A stretch of 64,000 nucleotides of DNA, from the NCBI GenBank assembly GCA_039704465.1, contig JASFAU010000002.1:496001-560000 (forward strand), in the 5' to 3' direction. Below are positions 55,597 through 64,000 of this stretch, piece by piece (position 1 is the stretch's first letter; every line of letters starts with the position of its first letter). The translations under genes were made by a program, and so were the position numbers. The stretch comes from Plasmodiophora brassicae (taxonomy: Eukaryota; Endomyxa; Phytomyxea; Plasmodiophorida; Plasmodiophoridae). The notes below the pieces were generated by a model. That model searched no databases and was not told where the DNA came from. It saw only the letters and a list, made by a program, of their open reading frames with translations.

Positions 55597-56782
55597 ATGG
55601 CGAGACGACGCCTGTCGGAACGGTCAACCGGCCAGGAAAGCAGGAAGTCGAAGAAAGGTACCGCACCAGTCTTCGCATCCCGCCTTAAGCGACTGATATG
55701 GACGGTGACGCATAGAGTCCCACAGAACATTATGTTCGACAGGCGTGTATGCAGAGGAAGTAACTATCTGCATCGGTCGGCCATCCCCGATCAGCAGCCA
55801 ACGAAGCCAACGCCAAGGCGTCGAGGCCAGCGACACGGTTCTTTGACGTCGCGCCCGGAAGGGGAGCGCCAAGGTACGGATGCTACGAAGACGCCCGAGC
55901 CAGTTCAAGGACGCCAGCATGCCGACATTCAGACCATGAACTATCTCGAAGTGCTAGAAGCGCGATACGAGGAGAAGGATCAGGGCATGCAGACGGATCC
56001 ATTTCTGGACCGTCCCGACTCGCCACGTTTCGTTCCCAAGAAGTTGGGAGATCACAAACAGACCCAGGTCGAGCCAGGCGACCTGTTTGATTTCGACATC
56101 GAGGTGGAGCCCATCCTGGAAGTCCTTGTGGGCAAGATCCTCGATCAGTCAGTGATGGAGGTCATTGAGGAGACCGAGCTCACCGCCATCCGCTACAAAC
56201 AGGATCAGTTCGAGCAGATGCGGAACGTCGAGCTTGCCGAGGCACAGCGTATCGAAGCCCGGGAAACCCGGCTATTCGAGGAGAAGCAACGACGGAAGTT
56301 GCAAGAGAAGGAGCGCTTACGAGTCGAAGCGGTCACCGCCAAGAAGCTCGCGGCGCGCACAGCAGCGAAGGCGTGCCTGGAAGGTATAGTGTACTGACAC
56401 CACTGACGACACCTTACGTATGACTCGCGCATATGCAGATCTACAGAACAAGGTCATCACGACATTGCAGGCCAGCAAACACTTTACAGATCCTGTTGTC
56501 ACCGAGGTCGAATCGCAGTTCATGCCCTGGATCATCCAAACGTCCAAGCAGAAATACAGCGACGCCAGCGTGGCCGCCGCCGTCGTCAACGATGCCGTCA
56601 ACGACGCCTTGGCGCGCGGCGTCGCCCAGAACGAGGAAACCGCTCAGCAACGCCGGGAGTACCTGGCCGAGCTCGCCAAGATTCGCAAGGCCAAAGAAGC
56701 TGAAGAAGCAGCCGCCGCTGCTGCTACCGCTGCCGCTGCCGCTGTCGCCGCCGCCGCAGAACAGAAACCTGACGAGGAGTAG
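55597..56782 (+). CDS. RSPH3: Radial spoke protein 3 (RSPH3/RSP3)
   Basis: Stalk scaffold of axonemal radial spokes and an A-kinase anchoring protein. ATG 55597 opens a basic start; splicing joins ESRK to VPQNIMFDRRVCRGSNY. Then come MNYLEVLEARYEEKDQGMQT, FLDRPDSPRFVPKKLG and the family signature GDLFDFDIEVEPILEVLVGK, followed by the amphipathic helix ILDQSVMEVIEETELTAI that docks dimeric PKA-RII-like proteins in RSP3. A coiled coil follows (AEAQRIEARETRLFEEKQRR). A second intron (GTATAGTGTACTG...ATATGCAG) joins ACLE to DLQNKVITTLQASKHF. The C-terminus is alanine-rich and ends QKPDEE. About 350 residues. Confidence 0.94.
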
Positions 56783-56958
56783 CAACCAGAACGGTCTATT
56801 CACTACAGAGAGCCGTCCTCCAATGAAACGTTCCGTATGTGACTGGGTTCATCTACTGCGTAAAGACGGCGCGCCGAAGGCGAAGCAGCGCCGCAGCGGC
56901 GGTGCTTGCGCAACTCCGTGGTGGGGCTGGGTGGTGCGCCGCGGCTTCCTGGCATGCA

Positions 56959-58519
56959 ATGACGTCCAAGGCCGAGTACCTGAAACGGTACCTGAGCGGG
57001 GGCGACGATGCCAATCGAGATACGAAGACGGCGAGGAAGAAGGCTAAGCGGAAGAAAGGCGATGTCAAGATTATTGACGAATCCAGTGACTGGGAGGCCG
57101 ACCAGCGGCGTTTGCAGCGGCTGAAGCGTAAGGCGGATTGTGGTGGTTGTATCGTGGTCGATTGTGATAGTGTTTATGCGTTCAGGATTGGATGAAGAAC
57201 AGGCTGTCAGAAACGCTCAACAGATCGCTGAGGCGAAGGTTCGGGCCGAGGAGCAACGCCGATACCTTCAGCGCGTCCAAGACGGCAGCGGGTGGACGAC
57301 CATCGCCAAGCCCGAATCCAGCCAACCTCAGCAACCGGAATCGTCACCCGCGGGAGCACCTGCTGATGATAACGATTTTTCGCCCGTTCGCAGGCGTCAT
57401 GATTCGCCGGATCGCATGATGAAGTGCAATGACGACGACCTATCACCTGTACGGGCGCGTCATGACTCGCCTGATCGTGAGCCAGTCGAGCGTGTTTCGT
57501 CTCCTCTTCGTACGCATCGTGACTCGCCCGACCTGTCTCCTGCCCGGCGACAACGTGATTCTTCTGCGACACTCTCGCCTGCTGGGGACCTGTCTCCGGT
57601 TCGACGAGGGCCACCTACCCAACGTGATTTGTCTCCCGACCGGAAGCGTCGTGGTCCTCGAGACCTGTCCCCCGTCAGACAGCGACATGATTCCCCGTCT
57701 AGGCTTCCCCCGGGTGGCGATCTGTCGCCCGTTCGACGTCGGCCGCCTGTCGAGTCGGGCAGGGACTTGTCTCCTGCTCCGAAACGAAGCAGTGCGGATC
57801 GTGGTGATATTTCGCCAGTACGGAGGCCATCTGGGAATCTCTCTCCAGCTCGAACACCGGCACCTGACTTGTCACCTCCCCGTGTTGCGAAAACGATCGC
57901 ACGTGACGTCCATGGACGTGTCATCAATGTCGACGAAGCTGTGAGTGCTCGAGAACGGCAACAGCGGGAAGAGGAGGAGAAGAAAGCGATGTTCTGGTCA
58001 TCCGGGATCGTTCAACAGGAAGAGCGAACGCAGCGAGTCAACGAGATGCGCAAGGCGGCCGATGCGGCGTTCTCGAGGACGGTCGACGATGCCGAGATGA
58101 ACGCAGAACTGAAAGAAGCCGCCCGATTCGGCGACCCGATGCAGCAGTTCATGGCGAGGAAGGCAGAGGAGAAGGCAGCGAAGGCCAAGCTCAAGCTGGA
58201 AAAGGCACGTCTCAAAGAGGAGAAACGGTTGGCCAAAGAGAAACGGAAGCTGGAGAAGAGCCTGAAGAGTCTGGGTGTCGAAGAGACCGACGCCATCGTC
58301 GCAGATACACTACGCGAGCAGGAAGAGCGGCTTCCCACCTGGACCGTCCGGCCAAGGTACACTGGCGCACCCTGGGCGAACCGTTTCGGCATCCTGCCCG
58401 GGTACAGGTGGGACGGCGTCGACCGCACGAACCAGTGGGAGACGAAACGTTTCCAGGCGGAAGCCGATCGTCAGGCGATGAAAACGGCCGCCTACCACTA
58501 CTCGGTCGAGGATATGTAA
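56959..58519 (+). CDS. BUD13: BUD13, RES-complex splicing factor
   Basis: Part of the RES complex that stabilises the activated spliceosome, useful in a genome this rich in introns. ATG 56959 begins MTSKAEYLKRYLSGGDD, the BUD13 start, followed by a basic stretch and DVKIIDESSDWEAD. A short intron before 57180 joins to LDEEQAVRNAQQIAEA. The middle is disordered with at least ten repeats of HDSPD, RDLSP or DLSPVRR type, as in animal BUD13. The conserved C-terminal third starts TIARDVHGRVINVDEA, then the coiled coil and RPRYTGAPWANRFGILPGYR, WDGVDRTNQWE, ending AAYHYSVEDM, which is the Pml1/Snu17-associated end of the family. Confidence 0.95.
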
Positions 58520-58674
58520 ACGCCAATGTAATTATGTGGGACCTGTTTCTTGTTCTTGTTGTTATTGCGCAGTCGTCGTTCCGCTCCTGGAGGTGCACTT
58601 TGGAAGTTGTGCGCGACGGTGACCCTATCCGGGCGTGCGTCATTCCGCGATAGGTGTGGGGCAGCTCTGTCCTG

Positions 58675-61578
58675 ATGATTGTCGAGGCGCGCAAGCGCAG
58701 CAAGACCTGCCATGGGGAGGCGGATCCGGTCGTGACGCCGGCCGGGTATCGGGTCCGCCGATCGCAGCTGGTGAGGGCGATCGAGCAGGCGCTGCGCGAT
58801 CTCGGGCATGTTCGGGCGCTGTCGGCGCTCGAGACCGAGAGTAGGGTCACGCTGCAGACGCCGACGAGTGTGGCAATTGCCGATTGGGTGCGGAATAGCC
58901 AGTGGGATCAGGTAGGGCGTCGCGGCGTGCTGGGCGTGTGTCAACCTGGGCTAACGCCAGGCAGCTGCTTGCGGCATTGCCGAGCCTGTCGTGGGCTGAC
59001 GGGTCCCATTTGGAGAAGGCCACGGCAGAGATCGTGCGGTATCAGTTCTTCGAGCTGTGTAACGAAGGACGTTATGTCGAGGTAATCCGGGCCATTACGA
59101 TCAGGGCTTGCCGGGGAGTTCTCACTGTGCACAGGCAATCGAATGCCTGCGTCGAGGGCCGCCGTACGTCCATGCACTGTCCCGATTTGTCATGTTCAGC
59201 AACGCCGAGCGGCTAAGATCTGCGTCCGGGATGACGCTGGAAGAGAAGTCGCTCTCAAAAGCGAATGTACTTTCTTTGCTACAGGTCAGGCGCGCCGTTT
59301 CTGATCAGTCATGAGGAGGTTCCTCAACTGTGGCGTCAGGAGATTATCAACCAAGATGACTTCATTGAGGACGCGCGTCTGTTGACACTCGTCGACAATG
59401 CGTATCAACTGGGGCACTCTGCCACCCAGCAAGGGGCCGCTTGTCTGAACGCTACCTTGTCGTGCAGTAATGGAGTTGACGGAGAAATGGGCGATCGCCA
59501 TGAAGTATTGACAACGCCTGCCGGAGTCTGGCTGTGCCCGTATGAGTGGACCCGCATCCTTCTCCAGTCTGTGCGAGACCTTGGGTTCTCAACGACGTAC
59601 GAAGTCCTCGTCGAGGAATCTGGCGTTACAATGGAACATGCACTTGCCACGCAAGTCAGGCAAGACGCCGAGTATGGCCAATGGGATCGTGTTCTGGATT
59701 GTCTCAGTGTCGCCTGTCGCGACTCGCACAACCTGGATGAGGCCCGCCGTGTTGTCCTTAAGCAGAAGTTCTTCGAACTGTGTGAGCGGAATCATTTTAC
59801 GGAGGTAACCAAGGCGAGAATCTAGCGACGTCTTCCGAGATGGTTTACTATTTGTTTTAGGCGGTTGAGTGCCTTCGCCAATCGCCAAGTGAACTGGCTG
59901 GCCTCTCAAGATTTCTCATGTTTCCCGATCCTGCTCGCATCCGCGCTGAAGCGGGTCTGAGTGGTGACGTCAATATGTGCCGATCGCAGACCATATCGAC
60001 GCTGGAGGTGCGCTTCGTAATCATGGCGTACGAAACGGAAAATAATCACTTGCAACAGGCTCTGCTGGACCCAGGCTTATTCCTCAAGCCGGACCGGCTG
60101 CTGTCGATCATTGATGACGCAATGCAGTATCAAATTGGGCAATGCTTGTTCCACAACGAGCGAACAACAACGGCGTACATTTTGAAACGACATCAATGCT
60201 CGTGTGACAACATACCCAGCTACTGTGCCGAGGCCAGTCGTATTTGCGATGTGCAAATTCCATCGCTGACAGCTTGCTCAGGTTGTCGAGGGTCACACGG
60301 ACGAAGTGTGGTTTGTCCAGTTTTCTCATGACGGGAAGCGATTGGCAACGGCGTCGCGTGACTCGACTGTTCGCATATGGGAATTCGATGTCCGGTCTCG
60401 CTGTTGGCCACGCCTGTACGACTCACAACTCAGCGGGCGCCTGCGTGTAGGAACCTCGCGGGGTGACCGTCCAGCAACACTGCCTCCGCGGTCATTCCAA
60501 GCGGGCGTACGTTTCATATGTATCATGGTCGGACGATGATTCCCTGCTGGTAACCTGTGGTACTGGGCGGCAGGTATCGTGTCTGCCCCTGGCTGTATTG
60601 AGAATTCCGGTTAACGTTCGTGTGGCGCAGGCGACCGTCTGGGACACACACTCTGGTGCCAAGGTATGCCGTCTGAAGGGCCACAGGGAGCAAGTTCTTG
60701 CATGCGCTTGGGTGCCGAAGTTAAGGCAAATCGTGACGGGATCAGTCGACCAATATGTGCTCAGTCACGTATCATATCTAAGTGGCAACCTGCTGATATT
60801 GATGCTTAGATAATGCTGTGGAACACGGATGGTGAGCGCTTGTATTCATGGCGAATGGACGGAGCAATTAACGATCTGTGCGTCGCGAAAGATGGGTAAT
60901 GGTTTGCATGTAATCATAGTCAATGTTCTCTGCTGACTGTTGCAGATCTGTCATGCTTGCTGGCTCAACAAATTTGACAGGTATCATTGCTTATGCGATA
61001 TAGCAAACGACGTATTGAAGTGGTAACAAATGGATTTACAGTTCACATGTTCAACCTCGAAACAAAGCAAGCTACGGAATGCTTGCGAGAGCCGACCCAA
61101 ACAATCATAGCGTTCTCAATGTCCTCTGATGCATCTCACGTTCTTCTCAATGTGGTCAAGCCTCCAGCTATCCACATGTGGCGCATTAACCCAAGGGATA
61201 GCCAAGGTCGGGCAACTCTTGTCCGAAAGTTCATTGGAGCCACACAGGACCGCTTCATCGTTCGGTCGGCGTTTGGAGGGGTTGACGAAAATTTCGTTAT
61301 ATCGGGGAGCGAAGACAGTAACGTGTACATATGGCACCGGCATTCGGGCACCTTGCTAGTTAACCTTCATGGCCACAAGGTTGGTAGTGGGAGGACCTGT
61401 GTTTGCAATCTGCAATCTCTGAACAGTTTAACAGAGCAGCGTGAATTCGGTTTCCTGGAGTCCAACGAACCCATTCATGGTTGCGTCTGCTAGCGACGAT
61501 TTTACGATCCGGATATGGAAAGCCAGAAAGGAGATGGAGCGAGATCGAGACGAGCCGGCCTTAACATGTACAGGTTGA
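58675..61578 (+). CDS. WDR26/GID7 homologue with two tandem LisH-CTLH modules and WD40 repeats
   Basis: Subunit of the GID/CTLH ubiquitin ligase. From ATG 58675, module 1 has LisH ([20 protein letters not shown], about 58747-58845), CTLH ([15 protein letters not shown]) and, over intron 59082-59134, [20 protein letters not shown], then [16 protein letters not shown]. Module 2 repeats the order: [20 protein letters not shown] (59550-59610), [15 protein letters not shown], intron 59805-59860, [20 protein letters not shown] and [18 protein letters not shown]. The WD40 domain follows: [83 protein letters not shown] and [15 protein letters not shown], stop at 61578. Yeast Gid7 and animal WDR26 have one module; two is unusual. 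Confidence 0.92.
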
Positions 61579-61713
61579 CCCTGCCAACGGCGCGGTATGC
61601 CAATAAACAGGGGGCGGCGTGCCCGGATAACAGTATGGTCATGGGGAAATTGATAACAATCCCATTCGTTTAGTGCTCGAAGCTCAGACAACGCTTACGA
61701 CGTTGCCACGCTG

Positions 61714-63089
61714 TCAGTCACGCACGGATGCAGTCTTCACAATGTCTGCGATGACGCCAGCGGCTGTGACCTCCAGTCCGGCTCCTTTCCCACGGACAAC
61801 AAGGGGGCTCTCCTTGTAGACGCTAGTCGTGAATGAAACCTGTTGCGAGTCGTCAGGCTCTGGGCGCCCCAAACCATCCCTCAATCGTACCAAATTGTCA
61901 GATCCTTTTAGCGACCCAATTGGGGATGATCGGGGCACGATCTGCATTCCAACGGTGATTTCTGGATCGGATCGTTCGCCAAATGACACTTGTGCAACGT
62001 AACGAAGGACACAGCCTTTGGCGGACGCCACCTTCACCTTGTCACTATATTCGTCGTCTAGTTCCGTTAGCGACTATAATATATATCGACAAAGTCTGGC
62101 TTAGATACGAGGCTGACGAACAACGATATCGAACCTTCATGAACTGCTCGACGGACAGCTGCGAGAAGCGCGAAGGAAAGAGCGACTCGACCTTGACATG
62201 GTTGAGCTCGACACCGGTTGCACCGCAGATCCGTGCAAGAATCAGAATCTTCCGGGCGACATCGATGCCACTCAAGTCATCCCTAGGATCCGGTTCGCAA
62301 TACCCGAGTCTGTGTGCCTCTGTCGTGGGCCATCATTCCTCTACATGAGAAACGTACATTCGCACTGACCTGCAATCGCATCACTGTAACGAGTCCCTTT
62401 CTCAAGCTCCGACATCAGGTACCCAAGTGTCCCACTGAGAACCCCTTGGATGGATACAACCTGGGCGTAAACGTTAGTTGAACTTATAACACATTAACAG
62501 GGATCCGATGGTAATCCTTACCTGGTCGCCGCTGCTGATGAGCCTTTCGAGGCAAGAAATAACGGGCGTACCGGCGCCGACGGTTGATTCGATCCCGATA
62601 CGAAACGTGTCGATGTGAAGTCCCTGGAACCATACGAACCTGTTAACGGGTCGACAGCTGCCACTGAAGTGCCTATCCACAGACCGTGAATAAGGTGGGA
62701 GACCCAGTTAGTGGCTTCTTATTGGCCATAACGACACGAGCGCCACGGTTGCTGGCTTCAACGAGTATCGGTCCCGTTACGTCCGACGCGGACGTGTCAA
62801 CCACGACAGAACGATGCCCAATTGATTGCATTGGCAGGGTCGACGTTTTCGTTCCCGCTGCATGTTCGCCGACAGCCCGCCCATCCTCCTTGCATGCCAG
62901 TACGGAGTCGACCAGATCATCCGGCAGCCCGTCATCCGCCCAGACGCCTCCTGTGCTGTCGAACAGCCCGCAGACGACAAACTGGACGCCGAATCGTGCC
63001 CCATGGATGCGCCTCGATTGGCGCAGACCGCGAATCACCTGACGCCCGACACGACCGACTCCAATCACATAAACCCGATACGATTGCAT
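61714..63089 (-). CDS. Homoserine dehydrogenase
   Basis: Reduces aspartate semialdehyde to homoserine on the route to threonine and methionine, so this organism makes at least part of the aspartate family itself. ATG 63089 opens MQSYRVYVIGVGRVGRQVIR with the Rossmann GXGXXG. Then VVVDTSASDVTGPILVEASN and RGARVVMANKKPLT (catalytic-lysine region follows in the next exon). Later exons: RIGIESTVGAGTPVISCLER, SIQGVLSGTLGYLMSELEKG, GYCEPDPRDDLSGIDVARKI (family signature) and KILILARICGATGVEL. The end reads KESPLVVRGKGAGLEVTAAG. About 380 residues, monofunctional: no aspartokinase or ACT domain. Roughly five short introns. It has no evident targeting sequence. Confidence 0.93.
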
Positions 63090-63232
63090 TTTTGGCTATC
63101 TCAGCGCGGATCAGCAGCTGAACAGCTCCACTTCGGCCGGCAACGCCTCGCGTTTTATTCAGAACACAAGAAGCACTGAAGCATGCAAAGTTCCCCGCTT
63201 TGTTAACTGGACTCGTCCGAGACTATTCCGCG

Positions 63233-63275
63233 GAACATTCCGGCATCGTCCCTGGAACCTTCCCGAAGAACGTTC
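63233..63275 (+). promoter_or_regulatory. Cluster of heat-shock elements (HSF sites)
   Basis: Three perfect GAAnnTTC dyads: GAACATTC at 63233-63240, GAACCTTC at 63255-63262 and GAACGTTC at 63268-63275, with flanking TTCC and GGAAG half sites. An AAATATA sequence sits at about 63291. The cluster is 60-100 bp before the plus-strand start codon at 63334 and about 145 bp upstream of homoserine dehydrogenase on the other strand. Confidence 0.75.
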
Positions 63276-63333
63276 TCGGAAGCGCGAGTCAAATATAGGA
63301 GCACGAGGCTCAGCGACAGAGGTCATTAGCGAA

Positions 63334-64000
63334 ATGTTCGAGGAAGCGCAAGAGAGGAAGAGTGAACCAATGTCGGAAGTTATGCTGCGACCGGGCGAGA
63401 TCCTTCGTCAGCTCTGGACGGACACGCCGCCAATGGAGCCGACCATTCTCGAGCCCGTCGAGCCTAACGACGATGAGATTGAGGAGATTATTGTCGGCGA
63501 CATTCCTGCCACCGAGCGGCCATACATCAAGCCACAGCGGCCGCAATCGACGACGTCAGCGACGAATGTCGACGCGAACCCTCCTGCACCATCGCAGCTC
63601 TCCGGCAAGACCGAGATACCTGTCGTCCATGTCCGCAACCAGAAGCGGCCGACGCCAGCACCAGCACCAGCAAGATCGGGAAAGCCTGGTGACGCTAATC
63701 CCCGCAAAGGACATCAGCCCGGGCTCAGGCCCGAGGCGACACCATGGACATCGTGTGCACCGCAGCGATGCTCCCCCCAACATATCCCTCAGCAGCGGCG
63801 TCCCATGTCAGCACGGCGTCGCCGACCACAGCCCCGCCCGACCAACAGCGACATGTTCTACGACCAGTGGGGCAACCCCATCCTCGTGCCGCGAGCACGC
63901 CCGGCAACGCAAGCGGCTCCATGCCGGGGTTACGACTACATCCCCTACACCTGCAACCCGCTCTCCTACAACCAACCCTACATGTACAGCCCGTTTCTCA
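63334..64000 (+). CDS. Proline-rich disordered protein, probably heat-shock inducible; runs off window
   Basis: An open frame from ATG 63334 to the last base, more than 220 codons without a stop. Acidic start (MFEEAQERKSEP; LRPGEILRQLWTD; EPNDDEIEEIIVGDIP), then proline/threonine/alanine-rich sequence, basic RRRPQPRP, and an end enriched in Tyr, Asn, Gln and Pro (YDQWGNPI; YDYIPYTCNPLSYNQPY). No domain recognised in the visible part. The heat-shock elements just upstream suggest stress induction, so a co-chaperone or stress-granule-type protein is conceivable, but that is inference. The frame could include an intron that I cannot see. Confidence 0.6.
   Translation, partial: MFEEAQERKSEPMSEVMLRPGEILRQLWTDTPPMEPTILEPVEPNDDEIEEIIVGDIPATERPYIKPQRPQSTTSATNVDANPPAPSQLSGKTEIPVVHVRNQKRPTPAPAPARSGKPGDANPRKGHQPGLRPEATPWTSCAPQRCSPQHIPQQRRPMSARRRRPQPRPTNSDMFYDQWGNPILVPRARPATQAAPCRGYDYIPYTCNPLSYNQPYMYSPFL

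Noticed and set aside
1..64000. CRISPR arrays, insertion sequences, prophage, rRNA and tRNA genes
   Set aside because: I read through for direct-repeat arrays, transposase motifs and cloverleaf sequences and found none that I could support. Short tRNAs with introns could escape reading by eye.

Overview
This is a window of a compact, GC-rich eukaryotic nuclear genome. Almost every gene has several very short introns, about 45 to 80 nt. They start GT (one starts GC), carry a CTAAC/CTGAC-like branch motif near the 3' end and finish in CAG or TAG. Single long reading frames therefore give only fragments of most genes, so I joined exons by hand using reading frame and family conservation. The gene set points to a free-swimming (flagellate-forming) protist with aerobic mitochondria: axonemal dynein heavy chain, radial spoke protein 3, kinesin-2, a CCDC81-like HU protein and a PPIL6-like cyclophilin for the flagellum; COX17 and a bL27 mitochondrial ribosomal protein for the mitochondrion. 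I cannot name the species. A rhizarian such as a plasmodiophorid would fit the composition and intron size, but that is only a guess.

Layout. 1-10.4 kb (minus): the 5' three fifths or so of an inner-arm axonemal dynein, an HU/CCDC81-like gene and an ELMO-domain gene. 10.6-12.9 kb (plus): Integrator catalytic subunit INTS11. 13-21 kb: an unknown gene, a 7TM-RGS receptor, a divergently transcribed EF-hand/PH-like protein, and a large gene resembling the p101/p84 adaptor of class IB PI3-kinase. 21-30 kb: malic enzyme, ER co-chaperone DNAJC3/p58IPK, the Abi subunit of the SCAR/WAVE complex, two small membrane proteins, a CW+ARID chromatin protein, a dithiol glutaredoxin and a coiled-coil protein. 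30-43 kb: proteasome lid RPN6, COX17, Mediator MED21, a gamma-type PI4-kinase-like protein, a Fuzzy-like protein, an NDR kinase, an RbsD/FucU-like protein, ATG5 and casein kinase 1. 43-64 kb: kinesin-2, bL27m, PPIL6, a membrane-anchored CocE-family hydrolase, two uncharacterised genes, RSP3, BUD13, a WDR26/GID7 protein with a duplicated LisH-CTLH module, homoserine dehydrogenase, and a proline-rich gene behind a heat-shock-element cluster that runs off the window.

Genes are packed on both strands with gaps usually of 30 to 300 bp. There are no operons, transposons, CRISPR arrays, rRNA genes or recognisable tRNA genes. Functional themes that recur are flagellar motility and transport, heterotrimeric G-protein and phosphoinositide signalling (7TM-RGS, p101-like, PI4K-like, ELMO, Abi), and protein turnover (RPN6, GID7, ATG5, two chaperone-type genes).
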